A DNA stretch of 64,000 bases from a virus. Below the pieces are notes generated by a model that was not told where the DNA came from, did no database searches, and saw only the letters and a program-made list of their open reading frames with translations. Shown piece after piece: positions 42,774 to 52,023 of this stretch (the first letter of the stretch is position 1; every line of letters starts with the position of its first letter). The position numbers were made by a program, and so were the translations under genes. Location: the IMG/VR virus record IMGVR_UViG_3300047274_000210, positions 1 through 64,000 of that record; one strand, given 5' to 3'.

Positions 42774-45700
42774 TATGTCCTTCCTACGGCTACCTCAATG
42801 GTGCCAATGTGATCTGAATCATAGTCTTGCAGTGATTTACCAATTATGGTACCAGCCTGCGCTTGATTTTCTGGTAAACCTGCTACTCCCGGAATTCCGG
42901 TTGTGACCAATATATCTCCCTTACGGATCCTTCCCACGACCTTACACTTAACTCTACCCTGTAGTGCTATAAGATTTTTGTAACCAGGACATGCCGAGTT
43001 CATAGTATAGGCAGCAGTATCGCTGACGACACCTGCTACTCTAGTATCCATTTTTACTGTTGTAGTAGTGACTTCTTTGTCGCCACCGAATACTAATACA
43101 GTACCTACTTCATATTCTCGGTCACCCTCGTAGTACTCTGCTAAGTCGGCATAGGTTGCTTGGAATCTCGATCCAGCACTTAAACTCCAGTTACCTGTAA
43201 CAGTTCCCGCAGTACTGACTGCTCCGGTGGTCAGCAATGTTGCCTGTACGCTAGAACACACGATCGGAGCATTAGCCAGACCGTTCTGTGTTCTAAATGT
43301 GTGTCCGTCGTTGTCATAGAAAGAACGCTTATCAGTGGCCACAGATCCATCACCGATCAATATGCCAACCTGACCTAAGAAACCGTATACCTGTGTATAA
43401 CCACCTGTCAGTGATGTGGTAGTATCTAATACAGTTTTAGTATCTACGACCAGCCTTTCTACACTGATGTTTCTAGCAGCGAAGTCACCGTTGCTGTCAC
43501 GTTTGACCAGTGTACTGGCAGTGTTCGCAGACGACTCGTCGACGATAGCGTAGTCGGTGTCGTTATTAAAAGTAAAACCAATTCTGCGTAGATACCCTGT
43601 ACCACTGCTGAATTGGCTCTTCTTGATAGCACCGCCGTCGTTGACCACATCAGTGAAAGGCACCGCACTGACATTGTTGGTTATCAGTGTGGTGTTACCT
43701 AACACAGTCTTAGTAGCAACCTGCGGTAAGTCAGACAGAGCGATACCGTTGTCTTTCAGTGTTACCCATCCTCCGGTGACATCAAATTGAGCACTGTCAA
43801 AACTTGCTAGACCACGATCTGCTTGTGTTATACCTGTGGCATTAGCTCGGGTCGTAGCTGCCTGTAGACTCAGTTTGCTTTGAATGATCGCAGCCGATGC
43901 ATTAATATCCGCGTTGACTATTACTCCGGGGTTGATCTGTGCATCTATAGTATGTGCTGTGCTGTCTATACTTAGGCTGATATCTCCGACCACTGATGCA
44001 TTTTCAGCATCTTTCTGATTACCTGTATAGACAAGTAGATCGCCTGCTCTTGGATCAACGATATCAAACTCTTGGAAGTTTGATGCGACCAAGCTTCTTA
44101 GGTTAACAGCATCTTGTGGGCCAGTGGGATCTGCTAGATTTTCTATCTTGTTGCCGCCTATATCCATATCGGCTTTCATAGCCAGTTGACCATCTAGAGC
44201 CATGAATCCGCCAGTGATAGCCGGTATCAGACTTCCCGAACTAATAATATCTCCTGTATGCGAAAGACCCAGTCTTCTATCTAAATAACCTCGAGTAGCA
44301 TTCTCCGTCGGCACAGTATCTGTAGCATTATCCGAGAATCCAGTATCTGTGGAGAATTCACTTACAGGTACGCCACGTTTAAAACCGATACCGTCTAGGT
44401 TACTCAGAGCGATTGCCGCAGCAAACGTAACAGTACCTGTACCTTGGTCAACTCGGAAATATGGTCCAACACTAAAGTTACCAAATTGATCTGTGGTAAC
44501 ATAGAATACTCGTCCTACTCCGCGTTCTTCAGTTTCGTTGGCATCGTTAATAGAATTAACGGGCGGCCCATATATTTCATTCGGATAGTTGGTATCAGCA
44601 TAAGATCCTGTACCAATCTCTAGTAGATCGTGCGATGTTACACGAGTCAAAGAAATACGAATAGTCAATGTGCCCGGTTCGTGCTTGAGTGTGGCTGATT
44701 TGAAAGTAGGAAGATATGTAAAATATACAGCACTATCTGCCAGTGCAGGACTAAATGTTATAAGTCCGTAGGGTTCGCCGGTTACTGTTTCGTTTGAATA
44801 AGAACTGATAGTGTGTGTGGTTCCTTTCCACACAAATTTAGTACCTAACACTCTTTCACTATCTGCTGTACCTAACGGTGTAACAGCTAGTGTGTCGTCT
44901 CCTATATATCCTTTGACTTTGCCTACTACATGTGTGCCGCTTTGTGATCCGAATGTGTCTAGATCCACAGCAGATACCCCAGATACATCGCTAAATCTAA
45001 AGGTGTCTAGAGAAGGCGTAGCAGTTACGAAATAGTGTTTATTGATACTAATACCGCCCGGTAAAGAACCTGTAGTTTCAAATCTAATAACATCGCCCAC
45101 GACGAATCCGTGGGACACGGCAGTTACTACAGCAGGCGATGCTATGGTAATAGTACAGGCCTGAGAAGAACTGCTGTAAGGTTGTATGCTCCATAGAGAA
45201 AGGTCTACATAGTTATAGTTTTCTCTCAATGTGGTTCTAGCTAGTCCCTCAACAAGGTAAGAATGTGTTCCGGATTGTGACCCTGAAGTTACAATAGCAC
45301 TGCCGTTTTTGGTTGCTGAAAACCTAAATGAGTTAGCAGTAAACTCATCTGATAGCACGTAATAAACTGTGACAGTGTCAACACCAGTAGGAAGACTTCC
45401 TGTGGTAGATAGGCTAAATTGGTAACCCGGCTTTAATCCGTGACTGGCTCGGGTAATAACAGCAGGTGACGCAATAGAAATAGTAAAGACATATCCTCCG
45501 CTCGGGTCTGTATAATTTTCAAACTGTAGGATACGATAAACATCTACACTTTCGGCTAGCACCAAGCCCGTCGAAGGACGAACAGCAACATCAACAACAT
45601 CACCGGTAAGAACTACCTGTGCGTTCTGTCTGATAGTCATCCTGGTTCCGTCTGGAATGACCGCAGCAAGACCATCTGTTCCTGTGCCTTCGCTGCTTCT

Positions 45701-48700
45701 TAGTCCTAATCTTGCAACTCCTGCAGGAAGGTCTGCTGTGCTGACAGATACTACAGGATATCTATATATTTGTCCTAATCCGTGATCTACTTCTAATTCG
45801 CTGACATCGAGAGGGACATAATCGTCGTAGGTAACGAATAGTACTAATCCGCCTAGCGTATTTGCAAATGTTCCTGATGGATAATAACAGGTTATTCCTT
45901 GCCCGAGATCATAATACAATGTAACTGGGGTAGGTACTTCTAGAGGATCAGCGCCTTGCGCCACAAGGGCATAGTTACCGTGGGCGCTTGATCCTGCAAC
46001 TGAACGTATCTGTCCACCACCCATCGAGTAGTAAGAAATATGACAGTAATACGTAAACATAGAGACTGCTTCGACCAGTCCGCCGTTGTTTACTACGATA
46101 CCATAGCCTAGATCGTTGATCTGTGTAAAGTCGTTGCTCAACATAGATCTATTACCAGGCATCAATATTTCATACACATTGGCATTTTCATCTACGTAGT
46201 CGATCACAGCCTGTTGTATGTCAGCTTTTTCGGTTACTAGAATTGTTCTCGCATTAAGATCGTTGGTCGCATAAGGATATGCACTTAGAGTTGGCAATAC
46301 TTCTGCAGCCGCAGCACTGGTGCCTCCTAAAAGGATAGAATTGACATTGGCTAACAATGTATTGATAGTAGTAGCTTCTGTTGCCGTCGCGGCTGGCCCC
46401 GTAGTTCTAGTAGTCAACGAATAAGTGGTAGCAGGTGGAAGATTCTGTATTACCTGTTGTGCTAGATAGCTAGCATATAAGATACCTGCACTGGTCTCGA
46501 GTAACTGTCCTGACGGAATCTGTAATACCTCTGCATTACCTACTCCGTCGTAGTATCTTAAACCCGATTTTCTTGTTTCACTGTTACCACCATAGATAAG
46601 GTCATATATTAAAGCTTCGATGATATATTGTATATCTCTGGAAAAATTATCAGAATCATAAACCAACGAAGGATATGTAGAGTTTATATAACCGATCACT
46701 TCGTCTTTGATGAAAGTGACATTGTTTACCAGTTGATTTTTTGCCTTGACTAGATCGGATGACAACCCTGTAGGATTAGTAAAAGTCAGCGTAGGTGCAA
46801 ATGTTGTACCGTTTTCGATAATATCCAAAATAACTAATTCACTACTCTGTACCACAGATTGAGCTGCGGGATAAGAATCTAATAATTCGTATGCGGTTGT
46901 GTGTGCGAATTCTATAGCATCGAGAGTTAACTGTAGCTGATCCTCAACAACCACATGAGCATTAGCCTGCCTATAACTCAGACCCGACTTTCTAGCATGA
47001 TAGTTGGTGCCTAGTGCTATATCATAGCCCAGACCGTCAATGATAAGACCCACGTCTCTGCTACAGATTTCGTCATCATATGAAAAAACATCAAATGGCC
47101 ACGGAGTTGATTCGTCTAGTACTAGCGAGGCAGTAGACCCTGCAGGATTAAACACAAAATCTCTCACATAGTTAATTCTGTAAACAGTATCTCTAACGAT
47201 AAAGGATGCAGGCAACTGCGGCATCCTCATGAGGTCCCCAACTCTCAAGAATGTATTAGAGTCTTTGCTGATAATTCTAAACTTTAGGTTACCAGTAAAG
47301 CCGTCTACGTATTGACCTCCTGCGAATGTCTGTCTACCTGTGCTTCGAGAGAATGATGCACATTCTTGGGCATATGGAGATTTAGCTAGGATCTGCCCTT
47401 CTGGGTCAAGTACCATGGCAAACCCGCCGTGTCCTTGGAAGGTCACTGCTTGGAATCTCACAGCATCGTTGCACAAGAATACATCCATCTCGTTGTTGTT
47501 CTTGGGATAATTTACAGCCACAGAACCACTGATAACATCAATGATAACATCGGTCAAAGCACCGATGACACCACCGTTGTTTGTGATATAACCACCACTG
47601 GTGTATGCACCAAAATTAGTACCATCTACAGCATCAGTGAGCGAAAGATCATTGTATAGATAAACTGATGTTGAATCAATCACTTCTACATAGTAATCAT
47701 TACCATTTATAGCAGTAGTACCGCCGACTTCGCTGATCAGTATCTGATCACCGTTGGATAGGCCATGCGCAGAACTGGTAGTAACTACCACAGGATCTGC
47801 TGAAGTTACTCCGGAAATACTTATAGATGTACCGCCTGCACCTACTTCGGAGATATAAGCACCGTCGACGATCTGCGGAACTGCTGTTTGATATATTTCA
47901 GTGACTTCGACATTTCTAATCACCAACTGTGCTAGAGTATTGATCCTTCTGATACCAGCGACGGTTTCGGACAGTTGATCATTGATAGCCACTAGTCCAC
48001 TGGCGTTGCCAAAGTATTTTAGAGCAGCAGAAATAGTTCTACTCGAACCTCCATATCTGAGGTCGAATATCATAGAATCTATGATAAGACCTACATCTCT
48101 TTCACAGACCTCAGCATCGTATTCAAATGAGCTAGTGAATGGGTCGATGTTATTTTGAACCTGGTGGCTGATCCAACCGATAACTTCTTTCTGTATAAAT
48201 TCTCGATTTAATAATAATAATTGTGCAGCTGATCTATAATAGCCTTTATTGTTGACTATTGGATAAACCGGTTGACCACTGTTGGTTAGATAGTGATATC
48301 CGAATAATCTATCTGCTACTGTTAGCAAGTCGGTATTTTCCTCGCCTACTGTTAGATCTCTACGGAAGTGTATAAATGCCCATGGACTTGAGCTTCTTCC
48401 TGGCTTCGGTCTTATGATTACTCGTCTAAATTCATCACCAACTATAGAGGTATTAACAGGAATTCTTATAGGTAGATTTTCTTCATAGATACCCGATTCT
48501 ACCAAAATTGAAATTTGTTTTTGTCTTGCGACATCACCGTAGGAAATGATTTCGTCGTCTTGGAAACTACCATACTTGATGTCAACATCGAATATCTCAT
48601 TTCCATCAGAATCTAGAGCACCTTGGTGTGCTAGAATCTGGGCTAGTGCGCCTGATGTTTCACCTCTTAGATATAGACCTTCTCTGATATCTCTGCCTCT

Positions 48701-50179
48701 GATAGCAGTGGGAGTATTAGTGAGTACATCCCCAGTAAAGTCAGTTCTATAAAAATCAGTTCTAATTAAAAATCTTGGCAGATTAACGATAACCGAAGGT
48801 AAGGCAGTGAAGTTAGATCCTTGATCGGTAATCGTGATACTCTGAACTATACCTCCTACAACATCGGCAGTACCGAATGCTCCCGACCCTGTGGTATCTC
48901 CAGGAGCTGGAATAATTCTTACAGAAACTAGGCCGTAGCCGCTACCTCCTGCATCAACAATCACATTGTTGACCTTATAGGTTAGATCGAATGTAGCACC
49001 AGCACCAAAGGCACTGTTATCAGTAGTGGCGATGTTAGTTGAACCGGGGAGTGCAGTATACACACCTGAGCTGAGTTGTAATACAGAAATAATACCGCCT
49101 GCTTCTGTAATAGAAAGAACCTGATATCTTGCAGGCTGAGTAGCAGTACCACCGCTAACAGTTAAAATATCGCCGATCTTATAGTTAACGCCTAGATTAT
49201 TAATAGCGACAGTATCAACGCTCATCAGGGCGTGTCCTAGGAAGCCTCCACCGGACGCAGGAGCTTCTGTGATACCTGCTAGTGTACAGAAGCTAGCGCC
49301 TTGGTTATAGGTCAGTAATTTTTTATAAGGACCTATTTCAAGTCTAGATTCTAAGATTAATTCTTCTGCTCTCTTGCAGGCTGCTTCTATGGTCCTATAG
49401 GCGTAGGCCAGAGCACGACCTTGTAGGGCTGCACTAACCCCAACTCTGTCGTCCTGCCCCGAAGTAGCCACATATAAATTGACGGTGCTACCAAATGCTG
49501 AATTATCTACATATCTTTTGGTAGCAGCCACAAGACCATTATGGACTAGATCATCTTCTGGTATCGGATCTCTGGAAAGTATCAACGGTCCAGTCATCTG
49601 GCCAAATGCAGGTGTCGGATCACCTGTTACCGGATCTATGCCATCAATACCTGCTAGAGATATTTTGCTGTCTGCATATCTCTTGTTTACGGCCACTCTA
49701 CCTGGATCGTCTACATCGTTGTTAGTTCCGTAGATACTGGTAACTCTAGCGAATGCAGCAGTGAATTCAGCGGGATCGGTTAAATCCGGTAAGTTGGCTA
49801 TGGTGTATCTATTATCACCGCTGAATGCATTTAATGGCCCGCCTAGCTGAGGTGCAGGATCTGCGGATACTCTAGAGAATTCTGCCGAAATTCTAATTTC
49901 ACTAGCATTAGTGGTAAAGTCTACACTGATACCCGAACCCGGAACTAGCTGTTTAAAAGCTAGACCTGTTTCTGTGTTATTAACGGATAATATCGCATTT
50001 TCTTGTCCTAGATAGTCTGCCGGAGTGTCATCTAGATTAATGAAGGTGAGTTTTTCACCTAAGCCCAGAGAGCTATAAAGCTCACGGAAGTTGTCGTTTA
50101 CTTTTCTAAACGAATCGCGTATACTATCACCGGTACCGTCATTACCAACTGTACCTATATCAATTATTTTACGTGCCAT
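42773..50179 (-). CDS. giant tail fibre/adhesin (2468 aa)
   Basis: The largest gene of the window. N-terminal docking module IDIGTVGNDGTGDSIRDSF, RKVNDNFRELYSSLGL. Three homologous modules about 350-500 residues apart contain RDVGLIIDxxxYDLxYGG and KSGLRYY signatures (near 46.6, 47.0 and 48.1 kb). Two repeats with ASPAVxTxxSHG and TGSLPxGI (near 45.0-45.5 kb) follow. The C-terminal tip has a YADLAEYYEGDREYEVG domain followed by glycine-rich VVGRIRKGDILVTTGIPG, common at phage fibre tips. Late element GATAAATA lies 31 nt before the ATG; CAGGA ribosome binding site. Confidence 0.85.
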   Translation of the reverse strand: MARKIIDIGTVGNDGTGDSIRDSFRKVNDNFRELYSSLGLGEKLTFINLDDTPADYLGQENAILSVNNTETGLAFKQLVPGSGISVDFTTNASEIRISAEFSRVSADPAPQLGGPLNAFSGDNRYTIANLPDLTDPAEFTAAFARVTSIYGTNNDVDDPGRVAVNKRYADSKISLAGIDGIDPVTGDPTPAFGQMTGPLILSRDPIPEDDLVHNGLVAATKRYVDNSAFGSTVNLYVATSGQDDRVGVSAALQGRALAYAYRTIEAACKRAEELILESRLEIGPYKKLLTYNQGASFCTLAGITEAPASGGGFLGHALMSVDTVAINNLGVNYKIGDILTVSGGTATQPARYQVLSITEAGGIISVLQLSSGVYTALPGSTNIATTDNSAFGAGATFDLTYKVNNVIVDAGGSGYGLVSVRIIPAPGDTTGSGAFGTADVVGGIVQSITITDQGSNFTALPSVIVNLPRFLIRTDFYRTDFTGDVLTNTPTAIRGRDIREGLYLRGETSGALAQILAHQGALDSDGNEIFDVDIKYGSFQDDEIISYGDVARQKQISILVESGIYEENLPIRIPVNTSIVGDEFRRVIIRPKPGRSSSPWAFIHFRRDLTVGEENTDLLTVADRLFGYHYLTNSGQPVYPIVNNKGYYRSAAQLLLLNREFIQKEVIGWISHQVQNNIDPFTSSFEYDAEVCERDVGLIIDSMIFDLRYGGSSRTISAALKYFGNASGLVAINDQLSETVAGIRRINTLAQLVIRNVEVTEIYQTAVPQIVDGAYISEVGAGGTSISISGVTSADPVVVTTSSAHGLSNGDQILISEVGGTTAINGNDYYVEVIDSTSVYLYNDLSLTDAVDGTNFGAYTSGGYITNNGGVIGALTDVIIDVISGSVAVNYPKNNNEMDVFLCNDAVRFQAVTFQGHGGFAMVLDPEGQILAKSPYAQECASFSRSTGRQTFAGGQYVDGFTGNLKFRIISKDSNTFLRVGDLMRMPQLPASFIVRDTVYRINYVRDFVFNPAGSTASLVLDESTPWPFDVFSYDDEICSRDVGLIIDGLGYDIALGTNYHARKSGLSYRQANAHVVVEDQLQLTLDAIEFAHTTAYELLDSYPAAQSVVQSSELVILDIIENGTTFAPTLTFTNPTGLSSDLVKAKNQLVNNVTFIKDEVIGYINSTYPSLVYDSDNFSRDIQYIIEALIYDLIYGGNSETRKSGLRYYDGVGNAEVLQIPSGQLLETSAGILYASYLAQQVIQNLPPATTYSLTTRTTGPAATATEATTINTLLANVNSILLGGTSAAAAEVLPTLSAYPYATNDLNARTILVTEKADIQQAVIDYVDENANVYEILMPGNRSMLSNDFTQINDLGYGIVVNNGGLVEAVSMFTYYCHISYYSMGGGQIRSVAGSSAHGNYALVAQGADPLEVPTPVTLYYDLGQGITCYYPSGTFANTLGGLVLFVTYDDYVPLDVSELEVDHGLGQIYRYPVVSVSTADLPAGVARLGLRSSEGTGTDGLAAVIPDGTRMTIRQNAQVVLTGDVVDVAVRPSTGLVLAESVDVYRILQFENYTDPSGGYVFTISIASPAVITRASHGLKPGYQFSLSTTGSLPTGVDTVTVYYVLSDEFTANSFRFSATKNGSAIVTSGSQSGTHSYLVEGLARTTLRENYNYVDLSLWSIQPYSSSSQACTITIASPAVVTAVSHGFVVGDVIRFETTGSLPGGISINKHYFVTATPSLDTFRFSDVSGVSAVDLDTFGSQSGTHVVGKVKGYIGDDTLAVTPLGTADSERVLGTKFVWKGTTHTISSYSNETVTGEPYGLITFSPALADSAVYFTYLPTFKSATLKHEPGTLTIRISLTRVTSHDLLEIGTGSYADTNYPNEIYGPPVNSINDANETEERGVGRVFYVTTDQFGNFSVGPYFRVDQGTGTVTFAAAIALSNLDGIGFKRGVPVSEFSTDTGFSDNATDTVPTENATRGYLDRRLGLSHTGDIISSGSLIPAITGGFMALDGQLAMKADMDIGGNKIENLADPTGPQDAVNLRSLVASNFQEFDIVDPRAGDLLVYTGNQKDAENASVVGDISLSIDSTAHTIDAQINPGVIVNADINASAAIIQSKLSLQAATTRANATGITQADRGLASFDSAQFDVTGGWVTLKDNGIALSDLPQVATKTVLGNTTLITNNVSAVPFTDVVNDGGAIKKSQFSSGTGYLRRIGFTFNNDTDYAIVDESSANTASTLVKRDSNGDFAARNISVERLVVDTKTVLDTTTSLTGGYTQVYGFLGQVGILIGDGSVATDKRSFYDNDGHTFRTQNGLANAPIVCSSVQATLLTTGAVSTAGTVTGNWSLSAGSRFQATYADLAEYYEGDREYEVGTVLVFGGDKEVTTTTVKMDTRVAGVVSDTAAYTMNSACPGYKNLIALQGRVKCKVVGRIRKGDILVTTGIPGVAGLPENQAQAGTIIGKSLQDYDSDHIGTIEVAVGRT

Positions 50180-50210
50180 AGTGCATCCTGATTAAATTGG
50201 ATTTCTATGA

Positions 50211-50218
50211 TATTTATC
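50211..50218 (-). promoter_or_regulatory. late-type promoter element GATAAATA
   Basis: Minus strand, 31 nt before the start of the giant fibre gene; heads the 16.5 kb adhesin unit. Confidence 0.65.
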
Positions 50219-50238
50219 TAAAAATTTTATAAGCCTAA

Positions 50239-50246
50239 TGTAAATA
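50239..50246 (+). promoter_or_regulatory. late-element variant TGTAAATA 4 nt before ATG
   Basis: Plus strand TGTAAATA, ACTT, then ATG of the 50251-50538 gene. No Shine-Dalgarno sequence is present; divergent from the GATAAATA element of the giant fibre. Confidence 0.45.
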
Positions 50247-50250
50247 ACTT

Positions 50251-50538
50251 ATGTTCTTGAAAACTAAATCACAAGAAAGTCAATATGTTAGGATCAGTAA
50301 GCTAGGTACTGAACATACCTATACGAGGAAAAAAACTCTAGCTGTGTTTAGATGTGATAACTGTGATAAGAATTTTGAAAGAGAACTAAAAAAGGTATCT
50401 AGCAAACGACTCAGTAACAATTACTTTCACTGTTGCTCTGATTGTGATAGTAAAAGATTCGCTCAGCGCAAAGGAGTTGAGCGTAAAAAGATTTGGGATA
50501 TGCCGGCCAGCGTAGAGCTACCAGTTTCTAAATTCTAA
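50251..50538 (+). CDS. zinc-finger-like hypothetical protein (95 aa)
   Basis: Central CDNC (about 35-38) and CCSDC (about 61-65) pairs within a basic protein (KKTLAVFRCDNCDKNFEREL) suggest a treble-clef or zinc ribbon. No ribosome binding site; element TGTAAATA 4 nt upstream. Its end overlaps the end of iscA by 11 nt on the opposite strand. Function unknown, maybe nucleic-acid binding. Confidence 0.6.
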   Translation: MFLKTKSQESQYVRISKLGTEHTYTRKKTLAVFRCDNCDKNFERELKKVSSKRLSNNYFHCCSDCDSKRFAQRKGVERKKIWDMPASVELPVSKF

Positions 50539-50848
50539 AACTTTCCCCGCAACCGCAACGATCTCGTTCGTTGGGATTGATAAAATCAAAACCTTCGTTA
50601 AGACCATTTTTGATCCAATCCATGGTCATTCCGTTGATGTAAGGCAAAGCTCTAGGATCTACAAATACGTGTATACCTTGGCTGACAAAGCTCATATCTT
50701 CATCTAAAGGATCGTCAACATATTCCAATACATAGGCCAAGCCACTGCATCCTGTAGTCTTTATACCGACTTTAATACCATGCCCGCTGCCTCTACGCTC
50801 TAGATTCGCACGAACTTTTTCAGCTGCTAGCGGTGTCAATGATATCAT
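50528..50848 (-). CDS. iscA: A-type Fe-S carrier, IscA-like
   Basis: 106 residues, the family length. GIKTTGCSGLAYVLEYVDDP (about 28-47) and RCGCGESFRI at the C-terminus carry the three cluster-binding Cys, and LNEGFDFINPN matches bacterial IscA. It receives iron or [2Fe-2S] clusters from IscU and passes them to apoproteins. Overlaps the iscU end by 29 nt, with AAGGCCAAAC as ribosome binding site, so the two are co-transcribed. Confidence 0.94.
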   Translation of the reverse strand: MISLTPLAAEKVRANLERRGSGHGIKVGIKTTGCSGLAYVLEYVDDPLDEDMSFVSQGIHVFVDPRALPYINGMTMDWIKNGLNEGFDFINPNERDRCGCGESFRI

Positions 50849-51221
50849 GTTTGGCCTTATAATCTGCTATTGCGGCTTTGATAGCATCTTCCGCAAGGAT
50901 TGAACAGTGGATTTTAACCGGAGGAAGAGCCAGCTCAGTGGCGATATCTGAGTTCTTGATATCCTGTGCCTGCTGTAAGTTCCTACCTTTGAGCCATTCC
51001 GTTGCCAGTGAACTCGACGCGATCGCCGAACCGCAGCCATAAGTTTTAAACTTCGCATCTGTGATAATGCCCTCTTCGTTGACTTTAATCTGTAGCTTCA
51101 TTACATCCCCGCAGGCAGGAGCACCAACCATACCGGTGCCTACCTCGGGATCGTCCTTGGCAAAGCTACCTACATTGCGAGGGTTCTCGTAGTGATCAAT
51201 AACTTTGTCTGAATATGCCAT
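50820..51221 (-). CDS. iscU: Fe-S cluster scaffold IscU
   Basis: 133 residues. GMVGAPACGDVMKLQIKVN (about 29-47), FKTYGCGSAIASSSLATEW (about 57-75) and PPVKIHCSILAEDAIKAAI (about 98-116) supply the three cluster Cys plus the Asp of CGDVM and the LPPVK motif that HscA recognises. It is strikingly like beta/gammaproteobacterial IscU, implying a recent bacterial origin. It assembles [2Fe-2S] clusters with sulphur from IscS, which is not in the window. AGAGGAACAGGA precedes the ATG. Confidence 0.96.
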   Translation of the reverse strand: MAYSDKVIDHYENPRNVGSFAKDDPEVGTGMVGAPACGDVMKLQIKVNEEGIITDAKFKTYGCGSAIASSSLATEWLKGRNLQQAQDIKNSDIATELALPPVKIHCSILAEDAIKAAIADYKAKHDIIDTASS

Positions 51222-51233
51222 TCCTGTTCCTCT

Positions 51234-51350
51234 TTATTTTTTAGCGATCATAGTTTGGATTTTTTCCTGAATGATCTTAGCCCAAAACGGCTGCGGAAAA
51301 TTCCAACCTACGAATGCACCTACTGCTACCCAAAATAATGTATCTAACAT
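51234..51350 (-). CDS. small single-TM protein (38 aa)
   Basis: MLDTLFWVAVGAFVGWNFPQ, then PFWAKIIQEKIQTMIAKK: a TM helix with a basic amphipathic tail. ATG at 51350 follows GGAGCGTAAC. Located between the homing endonuclease and iscU, 12 nt before the iscU ATG. The same tiny protein recurs in aquatic T4-like phages; function unknown. Confidence 0.65.
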   Translation of the reverse strand: MLDTLFWVAVGAFVGWNFPQPFWAKIIQEKIQTMIAKK

Positions 51351-51360
51351 GTTACGCTCC

Positions 51361-51993
51361 TTATAATGAATTAGGCCAGGCACACGCCTTTCCTAATTTT
51401 ATAGCCCAGGTAGTCTGCATATTTTGTATCCTTAATCTATCTTGTTCTGGACTTAATGCAAATATCCCAGTTCTATTCTCTTTAGCATATTTACCGCCCT
51501 TCTTCCCACCAACCTTTCCAGCCTGGGAAGCGTGTCCTAATTTAAAACCTGGCGATGCCTTTCCTGCTTTTGATGCCCATTCTTTCTTTTGTTCTTTGTC
51601 TGCAGAATGGAATCCTAAAGAATTTTCTAAAGATTTGAGTCCTCCTAATTTCCCAGACTCGGAACAATGTTTTTTAAATTCCTCTTCACTTAAAGAATCA
51701 ACCCAACCTTTTAATCCTATACCTTTATCGTAATTAGATTTACCGGATTTAGAACCGTTTATTCGAGCCATTATTTTCCAATCGGAAGGCTTTATTTTCA
51801 TTCTTTTGCCTATTAAGTAGGCAGCATAAAATTCATTTTGAGATTTATGTATGTTGTAATGTTCTTCTAATGAAACTGCTTTTAAATTTTCAATAGAATT
51901 ATTATCGTGATTTCCGTCGATATGATGAATGTCTATTCCGGGTAATAGACAACAGTTATGATATTTCTCGTATAATTTTCTGTAATTTTTCAT
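51361..51993 (-). CDS. HNH homing endonuclease with NUMOD3-like repeats
   Basis: 210 residues. HNH core CLLPGIDIHHIDGNHDNNSI then ENLKAVSLEEHYNIH (about 15-49); C-terminal repeats of the NUMOD3 type (SGKLGGLKSLE, ASKAGKASPGFK, ASQAGKVGGKKGG) contact DNA. Free-standing homing endonuclease placed between SOD and iscU genes. The start lies behind a hairpin that overlaps a late promoter element, a layout like T4 I-TevI. A likely mobile insertion. Confidence 0.9.
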   Translation of the reverse strand: MKNYRKLYEKYHNCCLLPGIDIHHIDGNHDNNSIENLKAVSLEEHYNIHKSQNEFYAAYLIGKRMKIKPSDWKIMARINGSKSGKSNYDKGIGLKGWVDSLSEEEFKKHCSESGKLGGLKSLENSLGFHSADKEQKKEWASKAGKASPGFKLGHASQAGKVGGKKGGKYAKENRTGIFALSPEQDRLRIQNMQTTWAIKLGKACAWPNSL

Positions 51994-51996
51994 AGT

Positions 51997-52016
51997 ACTC
52001 GTGTGTTCCCACGAGT
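51997..52016 (-). promoter_or_regulatory. hairpin over the HNH translation start region
   Basis: Minus-strand ACTCGTG and CACGAGT arms pair over 7 bp with a 6-nt loop; the right arm contains the ACGAG that would act as Shine-Dalgarno for the ATG at 51993. The 5' arm begins at the last base of the GATAAATA element. Confidence 0.55.
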
Positions 52017-52023
52017 ATTTATC
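52016..52023 (-). promoter_or_regulatory. late-type promoter element GATAAATA inside hairpin region
   Basis: Minus strand; predicted start about 6 nt downstream would remove most of the left hairpin arm from late mRNA and free the HNH ribosome binding site. Confidence 0.55.

Noticed and set aside
47691-47704. CTATAAATGG inside the giant fibre gene as a late promoter
   Set aside because: It differs from the late consensus and lies within a long coding region without a nearby gene start.
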